In this document: piece by piece, positions 53,241 through 62,770 of the stretch
Numbering within the stretch: the first letter of the stretch is position 1
How the letters are laid out: each line of letters begins with the position of its first letter
DNA from: Gorillibacterium massiliense
GTDB taxonomy: Bacteria > Bacillota > Bacilli > Paenibacillales > NBRC-103111
NCBI RefSeq assembly: GCF_000455485.1
Contig: NZ_CBQR020000149.1
Location: 61,190-125,189, forward strand
Length of the DNA stretch: 64,000 nt
Direction of reading: 5' to 3'
Notes under the pieces: generated by a model
What the model was told of the DNA's origin: nothing
Seen by the model: the letters and a program-made list of their open reading frames with translations, nothing else
The model's database searches: none
Made by a program: the position numbers and the translations under genes

Positions 53241-54452
53241 TTAGGGTTGAAAATTGTTCCGATGTTTGTCTGATATGCGTCTAAACTCCCATGCGGAGAA
53301 CAAAAACAGTAAGGGAAGCAGGGGGATCGCATAGCGGGAATGGGTCAAATAGACCATATGTAATAGGCACATGTACGCAATGAGTGAAGCCATCAGAAGG
53401 GCGGTGGTGTTTCGCCGGAAGCGCCAAAATCCGATAAAGCCAGGAATAAGCAAAACATAATGGAGGATAATGGCGACAACCAGCGGAATGCCAGGAAGAG
53501 GTAGCCAATAAAAGACATCCCCCCAGAACAGCAAAAATTTTCCGACGGTATACCAACTGGCATAGGTCCAGAAGGAGCGGTGGAATCCGGTTTTCAGGCG
53601 TTCCACGGCTCGTTCGGTATCCTGACGGTTATTGACCTGAAGATCGTCGGTGGCATGCCATGTTCGTTGTTCGTCCATGAATAGAGAAGGCACCGTCCAT
53701 GGATAGGTCCCGAGGAGCAGAGGATTGCCTCCGGACTCCGTCAGGGGGATGAATCGGTCGGTTACCTCATAGTTCCGCACCCACCAAGGAGATAAGAGGA
53801 GGACAAACAATAGGGCGGAGACCAGTCCGCAACGTAAAAGCGAGCGCCAGGGGATGCGCCGGCGGAGAATTAAGATCAGCAAAAATATTCCGGGCCAAAG
53901 TGCGATAGTGGGGCGGATATAAACGGCCACAGCCCAGGCCAGACCAAAGGCGGCGGCGCGCAGAACGGTGGGGCGTTCTTCGGCTCGGAAGGCAAGCTCC
54001 AACAGGATCATCAACGCTAAAGTGAACATGGCTTCGGTAAATAAAAAGGTGGATTCCAACCAAAAGGGCGGGTAAACCACACAAAAGAAAACCGCCCATA
54101 GGGAGGTTTTTGGCGAGAACAGGCGGTTTCCAATCCGGTATAGAAGGGCGAAGGCGCCTGTCATCATCACCGCTTGAAGGATGCGGACTACCTGAGCGGC
54201 GGTTTCGCCGGTTCCGAACACGCTCATTATCAATGCGATGAAGCCGGGGTAAGCCGGAGTGATGAAAACGGTGGGCCGAGTGGGATCATTGTAGGTGAGG
54301 ACACCGGTTTTTAACAGGATGCGGGCAGACTCCAAGTACTCCCGGTCATCGGAGTGGTAATCGTAAAAGCTTCCGTGGACAAGGATAAGGATGATTTTCA
54401 ACGCGAGGCTGATGCCGAGCGTTATCCACAGAATGCGGCGAGGCCGGTTCAT
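53241..54452 (-). CDS. GT-C-type glycosyltransferase, integral membrane (ArnT/PMT-like)
   Basis: The 403-residue protein has about ten predicted membrane helices and a first extracytoplasmic loop with the acidic motif HSDDREYLESARI, in which the D-x-E pattern is the usual GT-C catalytic site. Such enzymes transfer sugars from polyprenyl-phosphate donors to lipids, teichoic acids or proteins outside the membrane. The start overlaps the tadA stop by 4 nt, so the two genes are coupled. The acceptor is not known. Confidence 0.85.
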   Translation of the reverse strand: MNRPRRILWITLGISLALKIILILVHGSFYDYHSDDREYLESARILLKTGVLTYNDPTRPTVFITPAYPGFIALIMSVFGTGETAAQVVRILQAVMMTGAFALLYRIGNRLFSPKTSLWAVFFCVVYPPFWLESTFLFTEAMFTLALMILLELAFRAEERPTVLRAAAFGLAWAVAVYIRPTIALWPGIFLLILILRRRIPWRSLLRCGLVSALLFVLLLSPWWVRNYEVTDRFIPLTESGGNPLLLGTYPWTVPSLFMDEQRTWHATDDLQVNNRQDTERAVERLKTGFHRSFWTYASWYTVGKFLLFWGDVFYWLPLPGIPLVVAIILHYVLLIPGFIGFWRFRRNTTALLMASLIAYMCLLHMVYLTHSRYAIPLLPLLFLFSAWEFRRISDKHRNNFQP

Positions 54453-54943
54453 GAGAGGTCCCCTTTGCTTTTACTGCGCAGATCGCGGAAAAAAGACGTC
54501 AGCGCGTTGGCACACTCTTCCTGTAGTATGGCCTCTGTCAGCTCCACCCGATGGTTGAATCGCGGCTCCTGCAGCAGGTTCATCAGCGTTCCGGCGCATC
54601 CGGCTTTGGGGTCGGGTGTTCCGTAGATGACGTGGGGCACCCGGGATTGGACAATGGCGCCGGCGCACATCGGGCACGGCTCCAAGGTGACGTAGAGCCG
54701 ACAATTGAGTAACCGCCAGGCTCCTAAAGCGGCGCTTGCTTCACGGATGGCGATCATTTCGGCGTGAGCCGTCGAATCCGCCGTTGTTTCCCGCAGGTTA
54801 TGACCCCTTCCAATGATTCGGCCTTCATGGACGATGACGGCACCAATGGGAACCTCTTTAAGCAGCCGCGCCTTTTCCGCCTCAGCCAGTGCTTCCCTCA
54901 TCCATTTTTCATGCTCCAGCTGATCTATTTCTGGGAGTTCCAT
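54449..54943 (-). CDS. tadA: tRNA(adenine-34) deaminase
   Basis: The 164-residue protein has the deaminase zinc site: His60-Ala-Glu62 (HAE) and PCxxC with Cys90 and Cys93, and the TadA signature VPIGAVIV. It converts A34 of tRNA-Arg(ACG) to inosine, which is essential for wobble decoding. I use the ATG at 54943 (GAGGTG 9 nt upstream); the frame is open 40 codons further upstream, through the DnaA-box region, without good support. Confidence 0.93.
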   Translation of the reverse strand: MELPEIDQLEHEKWMREALAEAEKARLLKEVPIGAVIVHEGRIIGRGHNLRETTADSTAHAEMIAIREASAALGAWRLLNCRLYVTLEPCPMCAGAIVQSRVPHVIYGTPDPKAGCAGTLMNLLQEPRFNHRVELTEAILQEECANALTSFFRDLRSKSKGDLS

Positions 54944-55404
54944 CCTTATTTTCACCTCAAACATCCACAGATTGTGGATAAAGTCTATCGAACACTCATT
55001 CGTTGTTAACATGTTGTGGATAATTATGTGGATAACCCTATGGGTAAGTGGATAACTGCCCATATTTTACTTGGATTTTCCTATGAGAGCAAACCTAATC
55101 CCCATGCCTAATAGGAAAGTAGAAATTTGACGGATTATCCGAGTTATTTTGAAGAAAGCAGGACTGAAGTAATTGTCAAATATCGGGAATCCTTTTATAC
55201 TCGAATTATAGACTAGTTATTATGATTATTAAGTTATATAAATTATTGACAAACCTTTCTGGAATGCGGGTTGTATGGGACAAAGGTCTACGAATTCCTT
55301 GATTCTTGGCTATTCAGCTTTGGAACCCCGCCCACCTGCCAAGCTGTCTGGAGTGAAGACGGCTATTTTTCGACTTTATTTGTCCTAGGAAAAGGTGGTG
55401 CGGT
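54944..55404. other. A/T-rich intergenic region with DnaA boxes
   Basis: The 461-bp gap upstream of tadA and of the PAS-GGDEF gene holds the DnaA-box cluster listed separately. The remainder is A/T-rich (55130-55250). TTGACA at 55248-55253 has no matching -10 at usual spacing. No gene is supported. Confidence 0.5.
54973..55055. promoter_or_regulatory. Cluster of DnaA boxes
   Basis: Three perfect matches to TGTGGATAA (the complement of TTATCCACA) lie at 54973-54981, 55015-55023 and 55027-55035, with a one-mismatch copy at 55047-55055. All four have the same orientation in 83 bp. No dnaA or dnaN gene is close, so it is more likely a DnaA titration or regulatory cluster than the origin. Confidence 0.75.
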
Positions 55405-56706
55405 GTGGATAAGTGCGCAGCAGCGAACGAAGCGCTTGGCGATACCTTGGCGGTTCTTTCCAAATTGATCCGCTCGATTCCGGAGGCAGTTATTCTGCTT
55501 GGCGTGGAGCCCGTAGGATTCCGATATTTGCAGGCTAACGATATCGCGATGAGAATTACCGGCATGTCGCAGGATTGGTTGGGTAAAAGGCTGGAAGAGA
55601 TCCATAGCATGGAGGAGGCTTCGCAAATCGAGGATCACTGCCGGAAAGCGGAAGCTTCGGGGACACCGCTTCCTTATGTCGGATTATTTCCTCCCGGCGG
55701 GAAGATTGGCAAGGCCGTGTGCACCTTTTGTCCGATCCCGAACAGACACGGAATCTGCAAGCATATGATGGTCATCGCCCGTTTTCCCGAAACGCCGGAG
55801 ACGGTGGGAGAAGAGGATGAGGAGCTGCCTCGGGTCAAGCATTATTTTAAAAATATGAGCGAACTTATCACCCGCATCGATTGCGAATGGCGCATTCAAT
55901 ATGCATCCCTCTCCTACCGCGCTGTGCTGGGTTGGAGTCCGGCCGATATGATCGGCGAAGATATTCTCGGCTATGTTCATCCGGAGGACAGGCCTCAGGT
56001 CATGGCTAAATTGCGCCGCCTCATGGCGACGCAGGAAACCATGTCCGTTGATTACCGGCATCGGAATCGGGACGGGGCTTGGCAGTGGATGGAAGTAAAG
56101 GGCATGCTGACCCCGGCGGAGGATGGACCTTGGTCGATTTTATGGGTATCCCGGGATATCACGGAGAGAAGAAGATGGGAGGAACGGCTGTCGCAACTGG
56201 TGTATTTTGACGAAGGAACGGGGGCGGCCAATCTTCAGCTTTTTCGTGACCGGTTGGAGCAAGCCATCCGCGTAGCCCGCAGGCACCGACGGAGCTTTGT
56301 GTTGTTTTATCTAAATCTGGATGATTTCCGGTTGATCAATCGCGAATACGGATACGAGTACGGGGACGGGGTGATGCAAGCCATCGTTTATCGCTTGCAG
56401 GATTATGTCGGAGACAGCGGCACCTTAGGCCGTTTGTCCGGGGACGAATTTCTGATCCTGTTGGAAGATGTCGCTTTCACTTCTGAAGCGGCGGAGACAG
56501 GAGATAAGCTTTTGCGGGAATTAAGTCGTCCGTTAATTGTCGAAGACGTGGCTCATGAGGTGATGGGAAGCCTCGGGGCAGCGCTTTTCCCGTTGCAGGC
56601 CCGGCATGGCGTGGCGCTCATCGAATGCGCTCAAGCGGCCATGTATCAAGCGAAAGAGCAGGGGAAGAGCCGTTGTCAGGTCTATGAACCACCTGTCGTG
56701 AACTAA
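55405..56706 (+). CDS. PAS-PAS-GGDEF protein with altered active site
   Basis: The 433-residue soluble protein starts at GTG and has two PAS-like sensory domains (about 15-120 and 145-255; WILWVSRDITERRRWEE closes the second) and a GGDEF domain in which the motif is SGDEF (345-349). Many proteins with SGDEF retain activity, so loss of function cannot be assumed. The PAS-to-GGDEF linker (ERLSQLVYFDEGTGAANLQL) follows family rules. It likely makes or senses cyclic di-GMP in response to a small ligand or redox cue. It is monocistronic. Confidence 0.9.
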   Translation: MDKCAAANEALGDTLAVLSKLIRSIPEAVILLGVEPVGFRYLQANDIAMRITGMSQDWLGKRLEEIHSMEEASQIEDHCRKAEASGTPLPYVGLFPPGGKIGKAVCTFCPIPNRHGICKHMMVIARFPETPETVGEEDEELPRVKHYFKNMSELITRIDCEWRIQYASLSYRAVLGWSPADMIGEDILGYVHPEDRPQVMAKLRRLMATQETMSVDYRHRNRDGAWQWMEVKGMLTPAEDGPWSILWVSRDITERRRWEERLSQLVYFDEGTGAANLQLFRDRLEQAIRVARRHRRSFVLFYLNLDDFRLINREYGYEYGDGVMQAIVYRLQDYVGDSGTLGRLSGDEFLILLEDVAFTSEAAETGDKLLRELSRPLIVEDVAHEVMGSLGAALFPLQARHGVALIECAQAAMYQAKEQGKSRCQVYEPPVVN

Positions 56707-56734
56707 AAAAGGCATAAAATATAAGAACACATGT

Positions 56735-56764
56735 TTGCATAAAAGGAGGGAAATCGCGTATAAT
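56735..56764 (+). promoter_or_regulatory. Sigma-A promoter of the WYL-like gene
   Basis: TTGCAT, an 18-bp spacer and a perfect TATAAT lie 45 bp before the ATG at 56810. Confidence 0.7.
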
Positions 56765-56809
56765 AAACTAAAAAAACGGGAACATTTGTTCCTGAAAGAG
56801 GTGCAGGTT

Positions 56810-57016
56810 ATGCCGGGACCTTTTCAACGCTATGTAGGAAAAACCGTAGATATCATCTACTTGGATCACGCGAACCATCTTTCGCAGCGGCGGATTCGCG
56901 TGCTGTCGGCTGATAGGCAAATCATTTCCGCGTACTGCTGGGAACGGAAGGGACCTCGCTGTTTTAAGAGTGATAACGTGCTTGCGGTGATGCCGGTGAA
57001 GAAGCATGTCGGTTGA
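56810..57016 (+). CDS. WYL-like small protein
   Basis: The 68-residue protein consists mainly of a WYL-like beta-barrel motif: VDIIYLDHANHLSQRRIRVL, then ISAYCWERKGPRCFKSDNVL. WYL domains usually form ligand- or nucleic-acid-binding parts of larger regulators, so this stand-alone form is short. I use the ATG at 56810 (AGAGGTGCAGG upstream), placing it after the promoter. Function unknown. Confidence 0.7.
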   Translation: MPGPFQRYVGKTVDIIYLDHANHLSQRRIRVLSADRQIISAYCWERKGPRCFKSDNVLAVMPVKKHVG

Positions 57017-57069
57017 TTAGTAGTACAGAGCCCTGTCGGGAAGTGAACGCGGGGATTATAGGATTCGGA

Positions 57070-57097
57070 AGTTGCGTTCATGGGGCGCAGCTTTTTT
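57070..57097 (+). terminator. Terminator of the WYL-like gene
   Basis: AGTTGCG / CGCAGCT (one G-U pair) with a 9-nt loop and six T. Confidence 0.7.
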
Positions 57098-57276
57098 CCC
57101 GATGGGATAGGATAAACTAAAGCTAATGGAATGAGAGAGGACCGATCTTTTGCCTCTGCTGTTTTATTGACTAAGGAGGGACAGTTGGTTAATCGGAATA
57201 CCGCTGGGCATTTGAGCGATTTTTCTGTATAATAAGAAGGATGCACTTTAACGATTGAAATGGAGTTGTTCAATAG

Positions 57277-58377
57277 ATGGCATTAAAAGCGGGAATTGTC
57301 GGGCTGCCCAACGTAGGCAAGTCGACGCTGTTTAACGCAATTACCCAGGCGGGAGCGGAATCCGCCAACTATCCCTTCTGTACCATCGATCCCAATGTGG
57401 GAGTTGTGGAAGTACCGGACGAGCGGCTGCAGAAGCTGGCCGACATCGTTATTCCGAACCGCATCGTGCCGACTGCTTTTGAGTTCGTCGATATCGCCGG
57501 TCTGGTGAAGGGCGCGAGCCAAGGGGAAGGCCTCGGCAATAAGTTTCTCGCTCACATCCGGGAAGTGGATGCGATTGTCCATGTGGTGCGTTGTTTTGTA
57601 GACGAAAATATCACCCACGTATCGGGTAAAATCGATCCCTTGGGCGACATCGAAACCATCAACCTGGAGCTGATTTTGGCGGACGTTGACTCTGTGGAGA
57701 AGAGGCTCGACCGTTCCCGCAAAAACATGAAGGGCGGCGACAAGAAATACGCGGCCGAAGTGGAATTGCTGGAGCGGATCAAGGAAGCTCTCTATAACGA
57801 CAAGCCAGCGCGCAGCGTGGAATTCAGCGACGAAGAGAAACTGATCATCCGTGATCTGCCGCTCTTGACGCTCAAGCCGGTGCTTTATGCAGCTAATGTT
57901 AGCGAGGCGGAAGCCGGGGATACGGTGGGCAATGAATATGTCCAACTGGTACGCGAGTTCGCCGAAAAAGAAGGGGCCGAATGTGTGCCAATCAGCGCTA
58001 AAGTGGAGTCCGAAATCGCCGAGCTGGAGGGCGAGGATAAGGAGATGTTCCTGAGCGAGTTGGGCCTCTCGGAATCCGGTTTGAACCGGTTGATCCGCAG
58101 CGCGTATAAGCTGCTGGGGCTGTATACGTATTTTACGGCAGGGGTACAGGAAGTCCGGGCATGGACCATCCGCAAAGGAATGAAGGCGCCGCAAGCAGCG
58201 GGCGTCATCCATACGGATTTCGAACGGGGCTTCATTCGGGCGGAGGTTGTCTCGTATCACGATCTGGTAGCCGCCGGTTCGATGAATGCGGCGAAGGAAA
58301 AAGGCCAACTGCGGTTGGAAGGCAAAGAATATGTGGTAGCGGATGGCGACGTCATGCACTTCCGCTTTAATGTATAG
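57277..58377 (+). CDS. ychF: Ribosome-associated ATPase YchF (Obg-family)
   Basis: The 366-residue protein has the G1 motif [10 protein letters not shown]2/G3 region with [20 protein letters not shown], and the NxxE form of G4 (NVSE) that makes YchF prefer ATP over GTP. A coiled-coil insert (about 130-200) and a C-terminal TGS domain ([20 protein letters not shown]) complete the usual architecture and length. It binds ribosomes and affects stress responses. The start lies after GGAG; TATAAT at 57228-57233 is a plausible -10. Confidence 0.96.
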   Translation: MALKAGIVGLPNVGKSTLFNAITQAGAESANYPFCTIDPNVGVVEVPDERLQKLADIVIPNRIVPTAFEFVDIAGLVKGASQGEGLGNKFLAHIREVDAIVHVVRCFVDENITHVSGKIDPLGDIETINLELILADVDSVEKRLDRSRKNMKGGDKKYAAEVELLERIKEALYNDKPARSVEFSDEEKLIIRDLPLLTLKPVLYAANVSEAEAGDTVGNEYVQLVREFAEKEGAECVPISAKVESEIAELEGEDKEMFLSELGLSESGLNRLIRSAYKLLGLYTYFTAGVQEVRAWTIRKGMKAPQAAGVIHTDFERGFIRAEVVSYHDLVAAGSMNAAKEKGQLRLEGKEYVVADGDVMHFRFNV

Positions 58378-58454
58378 CGTATTGTGTTGTAAGGATGCAG
58401 TTGTGGTTTGACGGCCAGGTAGGATAAGGATAGATAGCAAAGGAAGTGAAAAAC

Positions 58455-59522
58455 ATGCTGGATCGTCTTCAAGCATTGGCGGACCGCTACGATAAGCTCA
58501 GCGAGCTTTTGTGCGATCCTGATGTGGCTGCGGATTCCAACAAGCTCAGGGAATACTCCAAGGAGCAGTCGGATCTTCAGGAAGCCTATGATGCTTATAA
58601 TGAATACAAAACGGTGATGGAAGGGCTGGACGCCGCCAAAGCCATGCAAAACGAAAAGCTGGACGACGACATGCGCGAGCTGGTGAAGGCGGAAATCGAT
58701 GAGCTGAGCGAGCGCAGAGAGCAGTTGGAGCAAACGTTGAACCTGCTGATGCTGCCCAAGGACCCCAACGATGATAAGAACGTCATCGTGGAAATCCGCG
58801 GCGCCGCCGGTGGCGACGAGGCCGCTCTTTTTGCCGGGGACTTGTTCCGCATGTACACCAAGTACGCCGATGTTCAGGGTTGGAAGGTGGAAGTACTGGA
58901 CACCAACGTCAACGATCTGGGCGGCTTCAAGGAAGTTGTGTTTATGATCAGCGGCAAAGGCGCCTACAGTAAGCTGAAATACGAGAGCGGCGCCCATCGG
59001 GTGCAGCGGGTGCCGGTAACGGAATCCGGCGGCCGGATTCATACGTCTACCTCGACGGTAGCGGTCATTCCGGAAGCGGAGGAAGTGGAAATCGACATCA
59101 AGGAGAGCGATATCCGCGTCGATACCTTCTGCTCCAGCGGCGCTGGCGGTCAATCCGTCAACACCACCAAATCGGCGGTGCGGGTGACGCACATCCCGAC
59201 AGGCATCGTGGCTACATGTCAGGATGGTAAATCGCAAAACTCCAACAAGGACAAAGCGCTGCAAGTGCTGCGGGCGCGTATTTACGATAAATTTCTGCAA
59301 GAAGAACAAGCCAAATATGCCGACGAGCGCAAGAGCAAAGTAGGTACCGGCGACCGCAGCGAGCGGATCCGCACCTACAACTTCCCGCAAAGTCGGGTGA
59401 CCGATCATCGGGTCGGTTTGACGCTGCACCGTCTCGACTCCGTACTGAACGGCGATTTGACGGAAATTATCCAGACGCTCACCGTAGCGGCTCAGGCAGA
59501 TTTGCTGGAAAATGCGGAGTAA
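58455..59522 (+). CDS. prfA: Peptide chain release factor 1
   Basis: The 355-residue protein has the codon-recognition P-x-T motif (PVT, in [10 protein letters not shown]) of RF1 and the peptidyl-hydrolysis GGQ (Gln233 in GAGGQSVNT). It ends translation at UAA and UAG. I use the ATG at 58455 (GGAAGTG upstream); a GTG three codons earlier overlaps that site. It is followed 82 bp later by prmC, which methylates the GGQ Gln, an arrangement kept in most Firmicutes. Confidence 0.97.
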   Translation: MLDRLQALADRYDKLSELLCDPDVAADSNKLREYSKEQSDLQEAYDAYNEYKTVMEGLDAAKAMQNEKLDDDMRELVKAEIDELSERREQLEQTLNLLMLPKDPNDDKNVIVEIRGAAGGDEAALFAGDLFRMYTKYADVQGWKVEVLDTNVNDLGGFKEVVFMISGKGAYSKLKYESGAHRVQRVPVTESGGRIHTSTSTVAVIPEAEEVEIDIKESDIRVDTFCSSGAGGQSVNTTKSAVRVTHIPTGIVATCQDGKSQNSNKDKALQVLRARIYDKFLQEEQAKYADERKSKVGTGDRSERIRTYNFPQSRVTDHRVGLTLHRLDSVLNGDLTEIIQTLTVAAQADLLENAE

Positions 59523-59604
59523 CGGGAAGCGGAACCGCGGGTTGCGGTAACCCGGAAGTACCGGCGATGATGCCGGGTGCAGGCGAAAGGGGCCGTTATA
59601 CGAA

Positions 59605-60546
59605 ATGGAATTCCAAACGGAAACCGGTACCTCACAGGATAGGACGATTCGAGAGGCCTTTGCGGAGGCTTCTTCTTTTTTCGCGGAAATCGGAGTGCAG
59701 GAGCCGGAGAGCAATGCCCGTCTGCTTCTGGAGCATGTGCTGGGAACAGACCGCACCGGGCTGATGCTGCGCTGGAGCGAGCTATTTCCGGTGGAGCGGG
59801 CAGCCTCCTGGCGGGCAGCCGTCACTCGCAAGGGAGCGGGGGAGCCGGTGCAGTATATTACGGGCTGGCAGGAGTTTTACGGCCTGCCCTTTACGGTTAC
59901 GCCGGCGGTGCTGATCCCGCGGCCGGAGACGGAGCTGCTGGTGGAGGCCATCGTGCGCCACGGCAGGCGCATGTGGCCGGATGGCGGCAGCGGTGCGAAC
60001 GGCGCCGGCGGGGGGGAGCGGCCGAGCCCGCTCTTCGCCGACATCGGCACCGGCAGCGGCGCCATCGCCATCACCGCGGCGGGGCTCTGCCCGGCATGGC
60101 GCTTTGCCGCCGTGGACATCTCGCCGGCGGCGCTGGCCGTCGCCAGGGAGAATGCGGTGCGGAACGGGGTGGGGGAGCGGATCCGCTGGATGGAGGGGGA
60201 CTTGCTGCTGCCGTTAACGGCAGCGGAAGTCGCCCCCGACATCCTCGTCTCCAACCCGCCCTACATCCCCACCGCCGACCTGGCGGCGCTGCAGCCGGAG
60301 GTGCGCGTGCATGAGCCGCGCACGGCGCTAGACGGTGGGCCGGACGGCCTCGGCCCGTATCGCCGCATGGCGGAGCAGATGGCCGGGCTCGCCGCCTGGC
60401 CCCGTCTCGTTGGTTTCGAGACGGGAATGGGCCAAGCCCGGGACGTCGCCGCCATGCTGGAGCGCCTCGGCCGCTGGGATTGGATCGAGATCGTCCCCGA
60501 TCTCGCCGGTATCGAGCGGCATGTGCTGGCTGGGCGGGAGGCTTAG
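59605..60546 (+). CDS. prmC: Peptide chain release factor N5-glutamine methyltransferase
   Basis: The 313-residue protein has an N-terminal helical domain (about 1-85), a SAM-binding Rossmann domain (FADIGTGSGAIAI, about 147-160) and the NPPY catalytic motif at Asn217. It methylates Gln of the GGQ motif in release factors. A run of about 12 residues rich in Gly/Asn/Ala (GGSGANGAGGGE, near 131) before the SAM motif is an unusual low-complexity insert. Confidence 0.96.
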   Translation: MEFQTETGTSQDRTIREAFAEASSFFAEIGVQEPESNARLLLEHVLGTDRTGLMLRWSELFPVERAASWRAAVTRKGAGEPVQYITGWQEFYGLPFTVTPAVLIPRPETELLVEAIVRHGRRMWPDGGSGANGAGGGERPSPLFADIGTGSGAIAITAAGLCPAWRFAAVDISPAALAVARENAVRNGVGERIRWMEGDLLLPLTAAEVAPDILVSNPPYIPTADLAALQPEVRVHEPRTALDGGPDGLGPYRRMAEQMAGLAAWPRLVGFETGMGQARDVAAMLERLGRWDWIEIVPDLAGIERHVLAGREA

Positions 60547-60569
60547 TCAGGTGAAAATAATGACAAGCA

Positions 60570-60607
60570 AAGACCCGGTTTGCAGACAGATGCAGGCCGG
60601 GTCTTTT
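60570..60607 (+). terminator. Terminator of the prfA-prmC unit
   Basis: AAGACCCGG / CCGGGTCTT with an inner TGCA-type extension, followed by five T. Confidence 0.9.
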
Positions 60608-60652
60608 TACGAATATGAATGTTGCTTCATGTGAAGATGAGGGGGATTCGGA

Positions 60653-60961
60653 ATGAAGAAGCGATTAGCCGCCATCGGCATCGGACTGGTGTTAATTGTT
60701 GGATTAACAGTTCTGAACTACTGGGGCCCTTATAATGTTGTGGACGCATTAACGGCTAAGAACCTGCTCGAATTTGACGAGATTCAGCAAAAGCTGGACG
60801 GGAAGATCATCAGCATTAAATATGTCGGGCGAGACACGTATAAAGTTCACACGGAGAAGAAGGATTATATCCTGGTGGATAACAACAGCGATTATTCCTT
60901 TTTGCGGTTCAAGGTATATGAAGCGGACAATGAGATTGAAATCTTCAAAAATCCGATGTAA
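60653..60961 (+). CDS. Small membrane-anchored or secreted protein
   Basis: The 102-residue protein has an N-terminal signal/anchor helix (about 5-23) and an extracytoplasmic domain of about 75 residues with alternating beta-strands (GKIISIKYVGRDTYKVHTEK, YILVDNNSDYSFLRF). GAGGGGGA precedes the ATG. No family recognised. It is separated from prmC by a terminator, so it is expressed on its own. Confidence 0.75.
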   Translation: MKKRLAAIGIGLVLIVGLTVLNYWGPYNVVDALTAKNLLEFDEIQQKLDGKIISIKYVGRDTYKVHTEKKDYILVDNNSDYSFLRFKVYEADNEIEIFKNPM

Positions 60962-60969
60962 AGCGAAAC

Positions 60970-62565
60970 TTACTCCTCTTCCGGACAAGGCAGGTAGAGG
61001 GTAAAGGTACTGCCGCTGCCCACGGTGCTTTCCAGAGTGATAAAGCCGCCCAGAAGACGGGCGAACTCCCGGGATATCGACAGCCCAAGGCCGGTCCCGC
61101 CGTATTTGCGGCTGGTGGTTCCATCCCCTTGCTCAAAGGCTTCAAAGATGATCCGTTTCTTCTCCTCGGGAATGCCGATCCCCGTATCGGTGATGGCAAA
61201 AGCGATCCAGTCGTCCCCGGGATATAACTTATCGTCGCCTCTTTCGATGCTGCCGTTGCGACTTTTGCTGCCGCTGATCTTGCGGTCCCCCTTTTGACCC
61301 TCCGTCTCCATACCGTTCTCAAGGCCATCCGACAAAATAGGCGGAGCCTTTTTCTGATGCATCATGGCAGTCTTTAACTCAACAAGGTCCGGACTGTAGA
61401 GACTCATCGTTATACGACCCGTATCGGTAAACTTAAAAGCGTTGGCCAGCAGGTTTTTTAAAATTTGCTGCAGACGCTGTCCGTCGGTATAAATGATCTT
61501 CGGGACGTCCGGAGCCATCTCCGTCATGAAATGCAGCTTTTTGCTTTGGGCTAAAGGCTCAAAATTCCGTTCGATCAGCTGAGGCAGCTCGGTCAGATTA
61601 AAGGCGTCGCGAGCGATATTAATGCGCCCCGCTTCTACCTTTGCCAGGTCCAAAATATCGTTGATCAGGCTTAGCAGCTCTTCGCCCGACGTATGGATCA
61701 TCTGCGCGTAAGAGGCCTCTTCCTCGTTCAAGGTTTTATTGGGATTCTCGGCGAGAATCTCCGATAGGATCAGCAGACTGTTCAGAGGGGTGCGCAGCTC
61801 GTGGGACATATTGGCAAGAAACTCCGTTTTTGACTTGGAGTGCAGCAGCAGTTGGCGATTTTTTTCCTCCAACGTGAGATGGGCCTGCTCCAATTGGGCG
61901 GTTTTTTCCTGGGAGATATGGTTTTGCACCGCCAGCTTCCGGTTAATGACCCGCAGATTTTCCTGACGCTGATATTCCAGTTGAAAATCCCGCACGATGA
62001 GGGAAAAGAACAAACTGAGCAGGATGCCGGCCGGGTAGGTTTTGGTCGCGATGGTGCGCAGATATTCTCCGCTGGGGAGAACGCCGAACAGGGCGATATC
62101 CAGCATGTTGACCGTATTCAGGACGAGGATGAAAACCGTTATTTTTCGCAGGAACCCCCAATGTTTGTGGCTTGTCCAACGGTTCAATCCGGCGCAGACT
62201 AACCCTAAAATGGCCATATTGGCAAACCCGGCCCATGCGGCGGGGCTGATCTGACCGTTGTCCATGGCCATAGGAAGGCGGGTCAGACCGATGCCGATGC
62301 CGATCAGAAACAGCAGGGACGGTTTTTGGATGAACGAGGGAGCAATAATTAAAGGAATATACCGTAAGTCGAAGAGGACGCCGTCGGAAAGCGTGAGGCC
62401 GAATTGCATCGAGATACTGCCGACGGCGATAAAGGCAAGAACAAGGAGAGCGAGGCGCGTTTTTTTTGACAGCCAGTTGAGAAAATATTTGCTCAGCAGA
62501 TTTGCGAGATAGGCGAGGGTCAACAAAATGCAGATATTGGCAAATAACGCCTTATAAATCGTCAT
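60970..62565 (-). CDS. Membrane-bound histidine kinase with 5TM-LYT sensor
   Basis: About 531 residues: a 5TM-LYT-type membrane domain (about 1-195), a coiled coil (about 200-245, LAVQNHISQEKTAQLEQAHL), a HisKA domain with phospho-acceptor in FLANMSHELRTPLNSL, and an ATPase domain (N-box LKNLLANAFKFTDTGR, G1 DTGIGIP, G2 GGTGLGLSISREFA). A low-complexity insert (about 395-430) splits the ATPase domain. I use the ATG at 62565; the upstream extension has no ribosome site. It lacks a receiver or response regulator in the window. It sits between prmC and spoIIR, in a place where Bacillus has other genes. Confidence 0.88.
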   Translation of the reverse strand: MTIYKALFANICILLTLAYLANLLSKYFLNWLSKKTRLALLVLAFIAVGSISMQFGLTLSDGVLFDLRYIPLIIAPSFIQKPSLLFLIGIGIGLTRLPMAMDNGQISPAAWAGFANMAILGLVCAGLNRWTSHKHWGFLRKITVFILVLNTVNMLDIALFGVLPSGEYLRTIATKTYPAGILLSLFFSLIVRDFQLEYQRQENLRVINRKLAVQNHISQEKTAQLEQAHLTLEEKNRQLLLHSKSKTEFLANMSHELRTPLNSLLILSEILAENPNKTLNEEEASYAQMIHTSGEELLSLINDILDLAKVEAGRINIARDAFNLTELPQLIERNFEPLAQSKKLHFMTEMAPDVPKIIYTDGQRLQQILKNLLANAFKFTDTGRITMSLYSPDLVELKTAMMHQKKAPPILSDGLENGMETEGQKGDRKISGSKSRNGSIERGDDKLYPGDDWIAFAITDTGIGIPEEKKRIIFEAFEQGDGTTSRKYGGTGLGLSISREFARLLGGFITLESTVGSGSTFTLYLPCPEEE

Positions 62566-62770
62566 CTGAAAAGGAGTCTCCTCTCCTGCAGAGCTTGCAA
62601 TAGGCCGGGTCGTTCCGGTGCCGCTGGTTAATGGAATTGTATTGAGCATAGCAGGGACCAGGAACTCTATCAATCTCGAACGCTATCAATCTCAAAAACA
62701 AAAAATGAAAGGTTTAAAGAATGCGCCCCCTGACCATACTGAACCTATGAACGCGAAAGGGCGTGGCGGG

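Noticed and set aside
54973-55055. Chromosome origin (oriC)
   Set aside because: DnaA boxes are present, but dnaA, dnaN, recF and gyr genes are absent and no 13-mer unwinding element is evident.
57283-58476. 397-codon minus-strand frame opposite ychF
   Set aside because: Shadow of the conserved ychF gene.
58257-59831. 524-codon minus-strand open frame opposite prfA
   Set aside because: prfA is unmistakable on the plus strand with its GGQ and P-x-T motifs; the antisense frame is a shadow.
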